From Strigamia acuminata (Eukaryota > Arthropoda > Chilopoda > Geophilomorpha > Linotaeniidae), in NCBI GenBank assembly GCA_949358305.1, contig OX442317.1, positions 8,126,186 to 8,190,185 on the forward strand: a stretch of 64,000 bases of DNA, written 5' to 3'. The notes under the pieces were generated by a model, which had not been told where the DNA came from, did not search any database, and saw only the letters and a program-made list of their open reading frames with translations. The position numbers and the translations under genes were made by a program. Position 1 is the first letter of the stretch. Each line of letters starts with the position of its first letter. Below, piece by piece: positions 10,267 to 20,801 of the stretch.

Positions 10267-10913
10267 TTGGCACTCACATACCGTAGATCCCTATTGAAGA
10301 CGATGTCGGACGACCCATCTATCATTATTGCAAATCATGAAATGGCGTCCCTTGGCCACCTTGCACCAGGAAGAAAGGCCTGGGTACATACAAGTATTAT
10401 CAATTTCTACTTGCGTATGATTGCAAAGTCATGCAAGCGAGTGTGGGCAATTCGAGTGGATTTCGTGCAGATGATGTTAGATCCGGATCGTTTCTTAGTA
10501 GCGGTGCGTTGGCTTAAGAAAACTCACGATGCGGATGGCAAAGGCTTGTGGGTATTACCGATTCCAGCCTTTGAACACTGGCAATTATTTGTGGTGGACT
10601 GGAAATATTATCCAACCCAGGTTACGTTGTATGACCCGAGCGGAGTTTTGACGTTGGACTGTCCTGCGTGCGTGTCCATAATTGTTTCACCGGGGCCGGA
10701 ATTGTGTTCCCACAAGGAATAGCAAAATGGAATCCGCCCCGTATGCAGCAATTGGACGACGACAGCTGCGGGCCGACCATTCTTTACTTCATGCGTCGTT
10801 ATGTTCCGAATAGAGACTTTATGAGACATGGACATCCAATTGACTTGAGGCTGCGAATTCTTTATGAGATAATGCATGAAAGACTGTTGCCATTCGATAA
10901 GGAAGATGCCTAG
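10267..10913 (+). CDS. SENP/Ulp1-like cysteine protease (C48 fold), one frameshift
   Basis: Enzymes of this family cut SUMO or related modifiers, and the fold is also used by viral and transposon proteases. Frame 1 (10267-10722) holds AWVHTSIINFYLRMIAK, like the IINFYL motif of SENPs, then VAVRWLKKTHD, then LPIPAFEHWQLFVVDWKYY with the catalytic His and VTLYDPSG with the likely Asp. Frame 2 (about 10668-10913) continues with MQQLDDDSCGPTILYFMRRY, giving the oxyanion Gln and the nucleophile Cys. All four active-site residues are present in the right order, with about 43 residues between Asp and Cys, but a shift of frame lies between 10665 and 10715. Either this is a recent pseudogene or the base call there is wrong. 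The rest of both frames is intact, unlike its surroundings. It may belong to a mobile element rather than to the host SUMO pathway. Confidence 0.7.
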
Positions 10914-10919
10914 ACCAGA

Positions 10920-11262
10920 ACTGTTGATATTTTTTTTTCTTTTCTTTCTTTATTATGATGTAACAGTCGAAGTGAGCGCGGGTTTACTGTGGCGAGCTGA
11001 GGCGTTACATTCATTTTCATTATCATTGTGTTTGTTTTTTTTATCTTTGTATTTTTATAGAAAAATGTAGAAAAAGTGTTCAAAAAGTGTTGTTTTTGAG
11101 AGGGCTTACAGAAACTTACTAGAGATAAGATTACTGATAATATCTGCAAGAGTTAACAAAAAAACTTATACAAAAAAATTATAATTATAAATGCACAAGA
11201 AAACCACTGTAAGACGGACATATGTCTATTGTGATCGGGACTCTTCGTCAGAGAAAGAACTA
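10920..11262. other. AT-rich spacer after the protease
   Basis: Poly-T/poly-C stretches and no supported frame. Confidence 0.5.
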
Positions 11263-11700
11263 GCAATTTTCACATATTTAATGTGAAAAACTACCAATTT
11301 AGACGTATTTAATGTGAAAAACTACCAATTTAGACGTATTTAATGTGAAAAACTACCAATTTAGACGTATTTAATGTGAAAAACTACCAATTTAGACGTA
11401 TTTAATGTGAAAAACTACCAATTTAGACGTATTTAATGTGAAAAACTACCAATTTAGACGTATTTAATGTGAAAAACTACCAATTTAGACGTATTTAATG
11501 TGAAAAACTACCAATTTAGACGTATTTAATGTGAAAAACTACCAATTTAGACGTATTTAATGTGAAAAACTAATTTTAACGTATTTAATGTGAAAAACTA
11601 CCAGCTTTAACGTATTTAATGTGAAAAACTACCAGCTTTGACTTATTTAATGTGAAAAACTACCAATTTTCACATAATTAACATTAAAACCGTCAATTTT
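11263..11700. repeat. 31-bp tandem repeat, about 13 copies
   Basis: Unit AATTTAGACGTATTTAATGTG followed by AAAAACTACC. The central copies are identical and the right-hand copies decay (AGCTTTAACG, AGCTTTGACT). The identical core points to recent expansion. Confidence 0.95.
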
Positions 11701-13040
11701 CAATTTTCATTCATTTAAGCAATTTTTAGATGTTTAACGTGAAAAATATAATCAATTTTCGTTTGTTTAACCCGAAAAATTAACAATTTTCACTCGCTTA
11801 AATCCTTGTTTAAAGTTTTAAAACATACTGTGGCTAAAAGTTGATCACAGTTCCATTTATTGCGTGATTAATGGTTGGTACACGGTGTTACCCTCTATAG
11901 TAACAATCTATGAAGAAAACCAAGAAGCAACAACTGAAAATGCGCCAACTTTACTAGAACAAAGAGAAGACACACCAGAACCATCATCTACTTCTCAAGA
12001 TGCAAGGATAAATTTTATAATAGAGCGAGTCCTGAGTGGACTTCAACCCTTCGATTCTCTTGACACTACACAGGTAGTGGGATAAACGAACCTCGATCTC
12101 GAAGACTTTGTATAAATCTGAGTCAATTGACTCAGGTCGAACACAATGATGTTCCATAGTTGCCAGAAGTTACAGTCACCAAATTGAGTTCTTTTTTTAA
12201 AATAAAATATCCTTAAATGATCGACTGAACAGATACAACACCATTTGCATCGTTTCATGCAACCATCATAACCTTAAAATGACAGGATCAACACTCATCT
12301 ATTGCAGTATGCTGACTTGTTTAGAGTTAGTGGTATCCCAGGATGTGTACCCACATACATACATTAAATAAATAATGTGTTTGTGTTAAAAATGGTCACA
12401 TGTAATGAGGGAGTATTGATTTAAAATAGATATTTTTATGAGATATTGGTTGAAATTTGTAATTTTTTTTATCTCAAATTTATTTTTTTTTATTTTTGTT
12501 TATAGTTGCTTATAGCTTGTCCCCGATGTAATAAAATTGTATTGCAGACACTCGTTCTGCAACACTGAAAAAAAATTGTGTTGGTGTGCAAAACGAATTT
12601 AGCACATGTTTACTCTTGCTATGAACAAACAAGATCGAACCCAAGCTGACATTCCTTAATCCCACCTGGGTTTTTGAATGGATCATAAGCGCCCTGACAA
12701 AGCTGAGCATCGGTTAAGATGTACGTGTATTGAGAATTGTCTGTCATGTTCTGCATTTAGGAAAAGTTCCGAAGGAATGAAATAATGTTGAGCTATATAT
12801 TAGGCTTTGCCACCTTGAGAGTTATGAAGATGTAGATGTCATTAGTTCACTTTTTAGATTAGAGAGCAGCTGTTTATTTTAAATAAAAATTATTTTTTTT
12901 ATTTTTTTATTTTTTATTTATTTACTTATTTTATTTATTTATTATTTTAAATAGAAATTCTCTCGCGTTGTAAAGATTTCTCAAGTTGAGAAATCTTTTT
13001 GTTTCCTGTACTCATTCTTTTGTAACTCGTTGAAATCCAA
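11700..13040. other. AT-rich stretch, nothing secure
   Basis: A 73-residue frame at 11864-12085 (acidic, Thr/Glu-rich, ending RVLSGLQPFDSLDTTQVVG) and a few short minus frames exist without recognisable motifs. The region near 12890-12950 is a T/A low-complexity tract. Confidence 0.4.
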
Positions 13041-13059
13041 AGAATACTATTTCATCTGT

Positions 13060-13665
13060 GACTATTAAATTATTTGTAAGTTTGTTTTGAGAAATCTTGG
13101 TTCTACTTTTTGAGTAATATTTCATATAAGTATAGAATTAGCATCATCGCAATAATTGTTTTAATGAGTAAAAGTGAGATCGCAACATCAGTTGCAGTGC
13201 AATAAGCCACATTGCCAAATTTTATGTTGATGTGCAGAATGGTTGCAGGATTCACACGCAATGCTCACATTGGACTTGCAGAATGGAATGCTTTTTTAAC
13301 AAGTATGCCAATATGCTTTAATCTACTTAGTCAGCAGAGAAGGTTCTATTTTCATAAACAATGGCAAATTAACCAGAAACAGACTATTTTGGTGTTGTGC
13401 AACAGTTTACCGATGTGGAACAGAAATGTCATTATTCCTACTTGACAATTCATTGGATGCGACATCATTATTGCTTGCTGAATTGTTTAGATTGGATTTG
13501 ATCTCAGCAAAGATTGTGGCAGATATTTCAACTCATACAAGCACAAGTGAGCACTTGTTGCATCAGTTAGTAACACTGGGAAATGGACACACAATCATTT
13601 GCAATACTAACAGACAGGTTATTTCAAGTGTGAAATTATGCAAACAAGTTCCGGGTTGATTATAT
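13060..13665 (+). pseudogene. Module B, copy 1 (broken)
   Basis: A family of about 150 residues with the blocks ATLPNFMLMC, VAGFTCNAHIGLAEWNSF, PIWMRPALIN, FINNGKLTRNR, FWCCATVYRCGTEMSLFLLD, RLDLISAKIVADI and HTSTSEHLLHQL. This copy has TAA in place of a Gln codon before ATLPNF, lacks the WMRPA segment and shifts frame twice. Its upstream 80 bases, including TTTGTAAGTTTGTTTTGAG, are shared with the intact copy at 17340-17420, so the whole transcription unit was copied. Family and function are unrecognised. Confidence 0.7.
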
Positions 13666-13689
13666 TGTCTGTTGTGTTTCTCATTTCAA

Positions 13690-13970
13690 GACACCAGTTG
13701 CAGTGCAACAAGTCACATTGCCAAATTTCATATTCATCTGCAGAATGGTTGCAGGATTCACATGCAACTCTCACATCGCCCATCTACAGACTCGGGCAAA
13801 GAGAGAAATAGAACGACTGCAGAATTCGATCGTCAATCTGCAGACTCAGGCAAATAGAGAAATAGGACGACTGCAGAGCACGGTAACCAACCTGCAGATG
13901 CGGGTGGAAGAAAAAGACGCGGAGGGTCGATCTCTGAAAAGTCGTCTCTACAATTCACGAAAGACGTAAA
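13690..13970 (+). CDS. Coiled-coil repeat frame, copy 1
   Basis: After a short partial repeat of module B, the frame 13703-13969 runs through LQTRAKREIERLQNSIVNLQ-type repeats of about 18 residues with Leu/Ile at heptad-like spacing, then LQMRVEEKDAEGRSLKSRL and a stop. It predicts a parallel coiled coil. It is the in-frame partner of module B copies here and at 28063-28950. Confidence 0.5.
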
Positions 13971-14020
13971 AAAGTTTGTTCTTTTTTAACTAATTATCTG
14001 TTCTACAATGGGATTACAAT

Positions 14021-14425
14021 TCGACAGTTTGTTTTTAGTAGATAGACAATACGTCATTCGACAGTTTGTTTTTGGTAGATAGACAATACGTCATTCGACA
14101 GTTTGTTTTTGGTAGATAGACAATACGTCATTCGACAGTTTGTTTTTGGTAGATAGACAATACGTCATTCGACAGTTTGTTTTTGGTAGATAGACAATAC
14201 GTCATTCGACAGTTTGTTTTTGGTAGATAGACAATACGTCATTCGACAGTTTGTTTTTGGTAGATAGACAATACGTCATTCGACAGTTTGTTTTTGGTAG
14301 ATAGACAATACGTCATTCGACAGTTTGTTTTTGATAGATAGACAATACGTCATTCGACAGTTTGTTTTTGGTAGATAGACAATACGTCATTCGACAGTTT
14401 GTTTTTGGTAGATAGACAATACGTC
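14021..14425. repeat. 37-bp minisatellite, about 11 copies, born inside a coding exon
   Basis: Unit CGACAGTTTGTTTTTGGTAG followed by ATAGACAATACGTCATT. The unit is part of the coding exon at 15227-15567, where it encodes FDSLFLVDKQY once. Sequence after the array (14426-14520) continues the same exon (YYYPAWRLPFLMEKIEIYSS). The array therefore arose by expansion within a duplicate of that exon. A single unit also lies at 25525-25558. Confidence 0.93.
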
Positions 14426-14483
14426 TATTATTACCCAGCCTGGAGGCTACCATTTTTAATGGAAAAAATAGAGATATACTCTA

Positions 14484-14740
14484 GTGGCAAAAAATACAAG
14501 TATGATGCTAGACTCTGCATCAAACCTGCAGCACGCTAGCCAACAAAACCTGCAACAATCGCAAACATACGACGACAACCAGTATCATCAGCCGCAATTG
14601 CGGGCCTGCCAGCAACAATTGTCGCGCGCCAGCCAGCCGCAAATTTTGCATCAACAAAGTCAGCAGCAGACGAAACAACAAAACTAGCCACAATCGCAGA
14701 CGTATTACAACAACCACTACCAACAACAACTGAGCGTATA
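14484..14740 (+). CDS. Gln-rich frame, interrupted by one stop
   Basis: The frame 14484-14687 is Gln/Asn/His-rich (QNLQQSQTYDDNQYHQPQ) and continues past its TAG with QSQTYYNNHYQQQL. The start is the tail of the duplicated exon, so a chance fusion is likely. No family is recognised. Confidence 0.3.
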
Positions 14741-14989
14741 AGACGAAGATTTATCTTGCCACCAGGTGTAGTAGTCGAGAACAACAATACTATTCAGTAG
14801 CATACGTAGCATAGTATAGGGAGAAGAAACACGAATAAATAATAAATCTTCCATCATACCGTACACAGATACCACCAACATTTAACGAAGAGTGTCTCGC
14901 AACCACAGCAACCACATCGCAGAACTGTAATAATTTTCAACATCTGTTAGAGCAGGTAGACGAAGTAAACAACCAGACACCGGTTGTCG

Positions 14990-15567
14990 AGTACCTAAAC
15001 CGCTCTGCGGCGGTTTTCTATGCTGGTGAAATCGTTGGCCTGACCGACCTGCCAACTATTCCTAGTTATATCATCCAGCAAAGGAGATGCATTTTAAGCA
15101 CGGTGAACGGCATTGCACACAGTATCAAAACATCGAATATGTAAGTGTAAGATTGCTATTATTATTTTTCTTATTATTATTTTTTTCTATTTTTTTTTTA
15201 AAAAAAATATTACATTATTTTTATCAGTGCAAAACGGAATTTTTTTGCTATTTCATATTACATCTCAAAAAATAGCAACGAAGATCCGTCTTCTATATCA
15301 TTAACAACGAGAGTACTGGAAAAGTATTGTTATAACCTAGTGTCGTCTGACAATACGTCATTCGACAGTTTGTTTTTGGTAGATAAACAATACGTCTATT
15401 ATTACCCAGCCTGGAGGCTACCATTTTTAATGGAAAAAATAGAGATATACTCTAGTGACAAAAAATACAAGTATGATGCTAGACTCTCAGCAAACCTTAT
15501 ACAAAGAATAGAAACACTTCTGTATGATGCAAGCAAGAAAAAAAATACAATGCTACAATTATACTAA
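14990..15567 (+). CDS. Module C, copy 1: two-exon gene, second exon intact
   Basis: The first exon remnant, about 14990-15139, holds GLTDLPTIPSYIIQQRR and, after a one-base shift, FKHGERHCTQYQNIE, a Cys/His cluster. A GT donor, a pyrimidine-rich intron and TTTTTATCAG follow. The second exon, from about 15227, is open to TAA at 15567. It reads RNFFAISYYISKNSNEDPSS, then LTTRVLEKYCYNL, FDSLFLVDKQYVYYYPAWRL and IQRIETLLYDASKKKN. Related second exons lie at 20620-20735 and 26470-26600, and a related first exon at 20385-20563. No known family is recognised. Confidence 0.5.
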
Positions 15568-15960
15568 ATAGGAATCTATGGTGTAGCAAGGTACCGAGTC
15601 AGTGTAGACAAATCTGACCACACACCCACAAATTCCCCCCTTGCTACATCGTAGATGTACAGAAACAAAGGAAAAAGGAGATATTTGTATGAACACAACT
15701 GTGTTAAAAAATTGAATAAATAGAAAATAAATAAGCGAGTTTCTGTCCTCGATACTATCTGAGCACTATTACAAACATATTCTCAATCAGAAGACAGCAA
15801 CTCTCACAAATTGGATGAATTAAAACTTTTGCTACCCGGTACTGATTTTAAAAAGAATTGGAAGTTACAACATTATAATTACAATTATATTTTAGATCCG
15901 GATTTACATAATTTTATTATATTATGAATTTTTTTATATTTTTCTAGCAAGAGGAACTGT
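15568..15960. other. Spacer after module C
   Basis: AT-rich, no supported frame. Confidence 0.4.
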
Positions 15961-16099
15961 GAACTTAATAGACAGGATTCACATGCAACACTCACATTGG
16001 ACTTGCAGAATGGAATTCTTTTGTGACAAGTGTGCCAATATGGATGCGACCGGCTTTAATCAACTTAGTCAGCAGAGAAGGTTCTGTTTTGGTGTTGAA

Positions 16100-16850
16100 T
16101 AATACGCGCGATATTCGTAACCGCGACAAGCATTGTCGCGGTTACGAATCCTGTACATGGTCACACATATTCACACACGCGAAGTCGCGCTTATGAATCG
16201 TGCCGCAATTCGTAAGCGCGACGTGGGTAATTATTCTTATGTGCGACGTCACGTTTTCATTGCGTTTTCATCGCAAATGTCGCAGCGGCAGCGGCCGCGG
16301 CGAATGTGGTGGATGAGGTTAATGAGTTGGATGCCGCACCAGTGATTGCTCCGCCGACAACATCAAAGTGTGTGATCTGCCTGCTACAGGACAGGACCAC
16401 ACTAATGTTGCCTTGTGCACACGCCTATTTTTGCACGGAATGCAGCGCCCGTGTGATGGCCGATGCCCAACGTGCAAGAACAACCCCGCGTTGCCCGTAC
16501 TGCAGGAATGTTGTCGCATCCACCCTTCTGTTGTTAATTAAAACTAGAGTTCTCAAATTTAAGTAAAATAATAAGAAATAATAAAATAATAGAATAGGGA
16601 TAGGATAGAATAGGATGAGTATTACAACACGCGATGGTCGCGGAAATGAATACAAAATAAATTCATACCTGGGACGTCGCCGATGTGAATAATGACGTCC
16701 CAGAATGTCGCGCTTACGAATATAATACGTAGTCATAAGCGCGACGTCGCGGATGTGAATATTGACGTCTTCGAATGTCGCGCGTGCGAATATAATAAGT
16801 ATTCATAAGCGCGACATCGCGTTTATGAATATTGCGCGTATTATAGAGTC
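16100..16850. mobile_element. About 750-bp inverted-repeat element carrying a RING finger
   Basis: The left end (from AATACGCGCGATATTCGTAA) and the right end (to ATGAATATTGCGCGTATT) are inverted repeats of about 30 bases with a few mismatches. Both subterminal regions are full of GCGACGTCGC, CATAAGCGCGAC and TTCGTAAGCGCG words in both orientations. A perfect 17-3-17 hairpin lies at 16113-16149. No transposase is encoded, so movement would have to be in trans. Confidence 0.6.
16231..16566 (+). CDS. RING-finger (C3HC4) protein fragment
   Basis: Ala-rich lead-in (ANVAAAAAANVVDEVNELDA), then a complete RING: CVICL, LPCAHAYFCTEC and RCPYCRNVV, giving Cys-x2-Cys, Cys-x-His-x4-Cys-x2-Cys and Cys-x2-Cys. 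It ends KTRVLKFK at a TAA. RINGs of this compact type are typical of IAP-like E3 ubiquitin ligases. No ATG lies in frame between the upstream stop and the RING, so it is a 5'-truncated gene or an exon. It sits inside the inverted-repeat element and all metal ligands are kept. Confidence 0.7.
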   Translation, partial: LFLCATSRFHCVFIANVAAAAAAANVVDEVNELDAAPVIAPPTTSKCVICLLQDRTTLMLPCAHAYFCTECSARVMADAQRARTTPRCPYCRNVVASTLLLLIKTRVLKFK

Positions 16851-17069
16851 CCTCTGTTTTCATAAACAATGGCAAATTAACTAGAAACAGAGTATTTTGG
16901 TGTTGTGCAACAGTTTACCGATGTGAATGGAATGATTGGACACAGACATTTTTTCCAATGGAATGGATTGAATGGAATGATTATGTCAAAGTCGAAGTTT
17001 GTAGTCAAAGGTCAGAACAAAAATTTCTTTAAATAGCAACTGTAAGTTCCAAATTATCATTGCTTTACG

Positions 17070-17342
17070 ATGTGTTACATCGGCGGCCGCATCATCGCCT
17101 ATTTTTTCGCCGGTCTAGTGACGGTAACAGGTCAAGGTTATTTCACACCGTCTCCCTATGTTGCTCCCCAGTCCTATTATGACCCCCCCCCCCCAGTTAC
17201 CTATGTCGCTCTCCCGCCACGTTATGTCCCCCCGAAATATGTCGCTCCCGCGCCGATATATGTCGGCCCCCCTCCGCAATATGTCGCTCCCGCGGCGCAA
17301 TATCACACACTACTAGATGGGTATTTCACCTGTGACTATTAA
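17070..17342 (+). CDS. Small secreted Pro/Tyr-rich repeat protein
   Basis: 90 residues. Residues 1-23 (MCYIGGRIIAYFFAGLVTVT) look like a signal peptide. The body is a repeat of YVAP / YVGPPPQ / YVPPK type. The end is DGYFTCDY. Such repeats are common in structural or cuticle-like secreted proteins. A run of C at 17187-17196 is prone to length change. A remnant of the last residues (YFICDY, stop) precedes module B copy 1 at 13050, so this gene and module B were duplicated together. Confidence 0.45.
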   Translation: MCYIGGRIIAYFFAGLVTVTGQGYFTPSPYVAPQSYYDPPPPVTYVALPPRYVPPKYVAPAPIYVGPPPQYVAPAAQYHTLLDGYFTCDY

Positions 17343-17387
17343 ATCACCTATTTGTAAGTTTGTTTTGAGAAATCTTGGTTCTACTTT

Positions 17388-17930
17388 TTGAGTAATATTT
17401 TGTATAAGTCTAGAATTAGCATCATCGCAATAATTGTTTTTATTAGTAAAAGTGAGATCGCGACATCAGTTGCAGTGCAACAAGCCACATTGCCAAATTT
17501 CATGTTGATGTGCATAAAGGTTGCAGGATTCACATGCAACGCTCACATTGGACTTGCAGAATGGAATTCTTTTGTGACAAGTGTGCCAATATGGATGCGA
17601 CCGGCTTTAATCAACTTAGTCAGCAGAGAAGGTTCTGTTTTCATAAACAATGGCAAATTAACTAGAAACAGAGTATTTTGGTGTTGTGCAACAGTTTACC
17701 GATGTGGGACAGAAATGTCATTATTCCTACTTGACAATTCATTGGATGTGACATCATCAATGCTTGCTGAATTTTTTAGATTGGATTTGATTTCAGCAAA
17801 GATTGTGGCAGATATTCCAACTCATACAAGCACAAGTGTGCACTTGTTGCATCAGTTTGTAACACGGGGAAATGGACAATCATTTGCAATACTAACAGAC
17901 TCTTGCATTCTTCTTCATTGCTCAAGCTAA
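17388..17930 (+). CDS. Module B, copy 3, intact frame of 180 residues
   Basis: MSNILYKSRISIIAIIVFIS forms a hydrophobic N-terminus (signal peptide or anchor), followed by TSVAVQQATLPNFMLMC, AHIGLAEWNSFVTSVPIWMR, FINNGKLTRNRVFWCCATVY, LAEFFRLDLISAKIVADIP and HTSTSVHLLHQFVTRGNGQ. It is the longest uninterrupted member of the family and the reference for the other copies. Function is unknown. The block with closely spaced Cys and Trp and many buried hydrophobics suggests a folded domain. Confidence 0.5.
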   Translation: MSNILYKSRISIIAIIVFISKSEIATSVAVQQATLPNFMLMCIKVAGFTCNAHIGLAEWNSFVTSVPIWMRPALINLVSREGSVFINNGKLTRNRVFWCCATVYRCGTEMSLFLLDNSLDVTSSMLAEFFRLDLISAKIVADIPTHTSTSVHLLHQFVTRGNGQSFAILTDSCILLHCSS

Positions 17931-17989
17931 CATGATTTTTGTCTGTAGTAGCAAACTCTAAGAAATGGTAATTGCTGATCCACCAAAAC

Positions 17990-19320
17990 AAATTTTTACT
18001 AATCTGAAACTTAAAACCCGCTCAACCATTTAACATTTCTATCTTCACAAATGTTGTTAAAATAAAACAATCATACAATACCACAGAAGCAAGTGGTACA
18101 AAACAATGAACAGATACACGGCCACCTTACTACGTATGAAGACTTGTCACATTGTTCCACAGCCCATCAATGCTTGCGGAATACATAAATAAGTTACGAG
18201 AGGCGCTGAAGGAAATACCTGAGTTGGCAGAAATAGACAGGCGTTACACAGTCAAGTAGATTCGGGACAATGCGAGAGGTTTCCTGCAACCTCTGGAGTA
18301 AACATTTCCCCAAAAAAAAATAAAAACTGGTCCTCAATTGTTAATCTCTTAATTTAAGCTACAGTAAGGCGGGGACCTCAACCGATAGTCTGCTGAAAGC
18401 CACGACATTATTAGATGACTCTTTAATTCAAACAGTTACGCCAATTGTCATTCGAGCCTACAAAAATTCAACCGACTCAAAAATAAACTTGCTCTTCAAA
18501 TTTTTGTGTTTTCATTCAAGAACTAACTAGAAGGAAATCATTAAAAATAGAATACTATGAACAGTAGACCATAATTGATGTCAAATTTGTTGTTCAAAGA
18601 ATAATTAAGCATAGGATTCTATTGAAATTTTGAAAACATTATAAATACAGGGTGAATAGAAATCAAAATATAATAAAGAATCAACCAATTCCCTAACCTG
18701 CACATTCTCAGATTTAACATCCACAGACTTCTTTTCTTTGAAAAAACATGAAAAGAGAAAGCACGAAACATCTACACAACCTCTGTATGTACTGCAAACA
18801 ACGAAAATACAAGTATGCTTGCATCCATGTTTCCTCACAAAAATTGCGAGAGTTTACAGGTCATTCATTTAAACAAGTTTTCAATTAACCATTCATCAGC
18901 TGTAATAAAGAACTTAAACAACCCAAAAAAATGAGTTTCACCTTCCTGAAAATTTTGCCTATCAATTTAACTTTACTTTAGCAACAACTTCAAAAAGCAC
19001 CAAAGTTTAATATATTTCTATTAATTTAATACATCAGTGGTAGTCTAATTGCTACCATCAATTTTCAATGTAAATAATTTTCTAAAAAATTTTTAAAAAA
19101 TTATTAAAATGAATTATTTGAAATTTTAACCAGTTTCTATAATGAACGAGCATTTCTATATCATTTCACGTTTGTAAAAGTTGTTAAATAAGAGATCAAG
19201 TAAGATTAAGGAACATATGGCAACGCACGACCAACAGATCCACGACCCAACCGTGGCAAGATGAGAGAATCTCGGCTACCGTCATCAGCATCCATAAAAG
19301 AGAAGAGAGTGTTATAGAAA
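17990..19320. other. AT-rich spacer, nothing recognised
   Basis: Only short frames without motifs. Confidence 0.45.
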
Positions 19321-19327
19321 ATAATCT

Positions 19328-19640
19328 ACATCCTTTGATAAACCATGATTGGTTCATAATTACTAGTTAGAATTAAGATATAGGAGTTGCTTTAAAAAAA
19401 CACATAACAACTCATACTGGAAAAAAACTATACCCTTTGATAAACCATGATTGGTTCATAATTACTAGTTAGAATTAAGATATAGGAGTTGCTTTAAAAA
19501 AACACATAACAACTCATACTGGAAAAAAACTAATCCTTTGATAAACCATTATTGGTTCATAAATACTAATTAGAATTAAGAGATAGGAATTGCTTTAAAA
19601 AGACACTTATTAACACATACTGGAGTAAAATCATTCTGTC
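19328..19640. repeat. 102-bp tandem repeat, three copies
   Basis: Each unit begins CCTTTGATAAACCATGATTGG and ends near CATACTGG. Starts are near 19332, 19434 and 19535. A fourth, diverged copy lies alone at about 30445-30545. Confidence 0.9.
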
Positions 19641-20012
19641 AAGTAAATTTCTTTTTTATTTTCTGGTAGATGACCCAGAAAGATCACTCTTTGTCTTGTA
19701 TGCTTAGTTGTTGAAGCTGGTAGTCATACATTTGCGAATGCTGCTGGTTCAAGCCCACTGGATGTAAAATGTACAATTACTATTGTCTCACAAAATATAT
19801 ACAAATAGAGCTCCCATTGAAGCAACGCTAATCCTTTATTTGGGTACAACTGCAAACCAAAGTTGGGAGCTGTAGCAAGTGACAACAAATCTAACCCGAA
19901 TAACTTAAAGAAATAAACTAGGGGTTAAATGTAACACCATTAAATTAAGAAATAAAAAAATCAAATAAAATGATACTGAAATACTACAATAACACGGCCA
20001 GGTTTGCTGGCA

Positions 20013-20050
20013 GAAATGGAGCATTTTTTTTTTAAAAAAATGCTCCATTT
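20013..20050. repeat. Hairpin GGAGCATTTTTT...AAAAAATGCTCC
   Basis: AAATGGAGCA followed by a T run, an A run and TGCTCCATTT forms a near-perfect inverted repeat. Just after, at 20078-20128, a block (ACGTTTATCTGGCGAAAAAA) recurs at 25455-25505. Confidence 0.7.
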
Positions 20051-20384
20051 GCTCAATTTACCCCATAAATCTTTTATATGACGTTTATCTGGCGAAAAAA
20101 AAAGTGTTGGTTCTTTTTTAACTAATTAAGCCACCACGTTAAAATAATCTTCCGCCAATTGGAAGCCAATTTCGTTCACCAAACTGAAAATGAAAAGCAC
20201 CTTTTCAAAGTATGCATCACTGGAAAATGGTGACAAATAAGCCAATTTCGTTCACCAAACTCTTTTAAAATAGAGAGTAAATAGAAAGAATGTGTAAACT
20301 TTGGTTAAACTATACCATCCCCTATACTACTGAGATGTAGATACATATTGAATGCTCTTGCATACCAGTATCTCTCGTATAAGA

Positions 20385-20735
20385 CACCAACTGCCGACTA
20401 CCCAGACTGTTAGATTGTACAAGCGGACATCCAACTGTTTAAGTTCCTTGGCGAATGTGCTGAACTGACTGACCTTTCTACTACTCCTGGTGATATTATC
20501 GAGCAAAGGGGTTGTTTTAAGCACGGTAAACAGCATTGCACACAGTGTCAAGACATTAAATAGGTACGGCTATTTCATCTCTTTCTTATTTTTTTAAATA
20601 TTATAATATTATTTTTGTCAGTATGAATCGGAAATTTTATGCTATTGCATATTACATCTGCAATAATAACAGAGCTTCTTCTATATCGTTAACAACGAAA
20701 GTAGTAGAAGGGCATTGCTTTAAGCTACTGAACAC
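20385..20735 (+). pseudogene. Module C, copy 2
   Basis: First-exon remnant with ELTDLSTTPGDIIEQRGCF, then KHGKQHCTQCQDIK and a stop, giving a clean Cys/His cluster. After a T-rich intron ending TTTTTGTCAG, the second exon reads MNRKFYAIAYYICNNNRASS, then LTTKVVEGHCFKL, and stops early compared with copy 1. Confidence 0.55.
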
Positions 20736-20801
20736 TTGATTTCGTAACGGGGCTTTAAACCGAAATCGAAAACTTAAACATTCTTCGCATTTTGGAACGC
20801 G

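Larger units (their letters stand above)
15965..16930 (+). pseudogene. Module B, copy 2, split by the RING-carrying insertion
   Basis: 15965-16098 matches module B from AHIGLAEWNSF to INLVSREGSVLV with a short deletion. The remainder resumes at about 16855 with TTCATAAACAATGGC (FINNG) and runs to 16925. About 40 bases are lost on the left side and the sequence around TTTTGGTGTTG is present on both sides. Comparison with the intact copy at 17455-17910 defines the insertion. Confidence 0.75.

Noticed and set aside
18605-18838. 77-residue Cys-rich minus frame
   Set aside because: Short, no splice support and no recognisable domain; likely chance.
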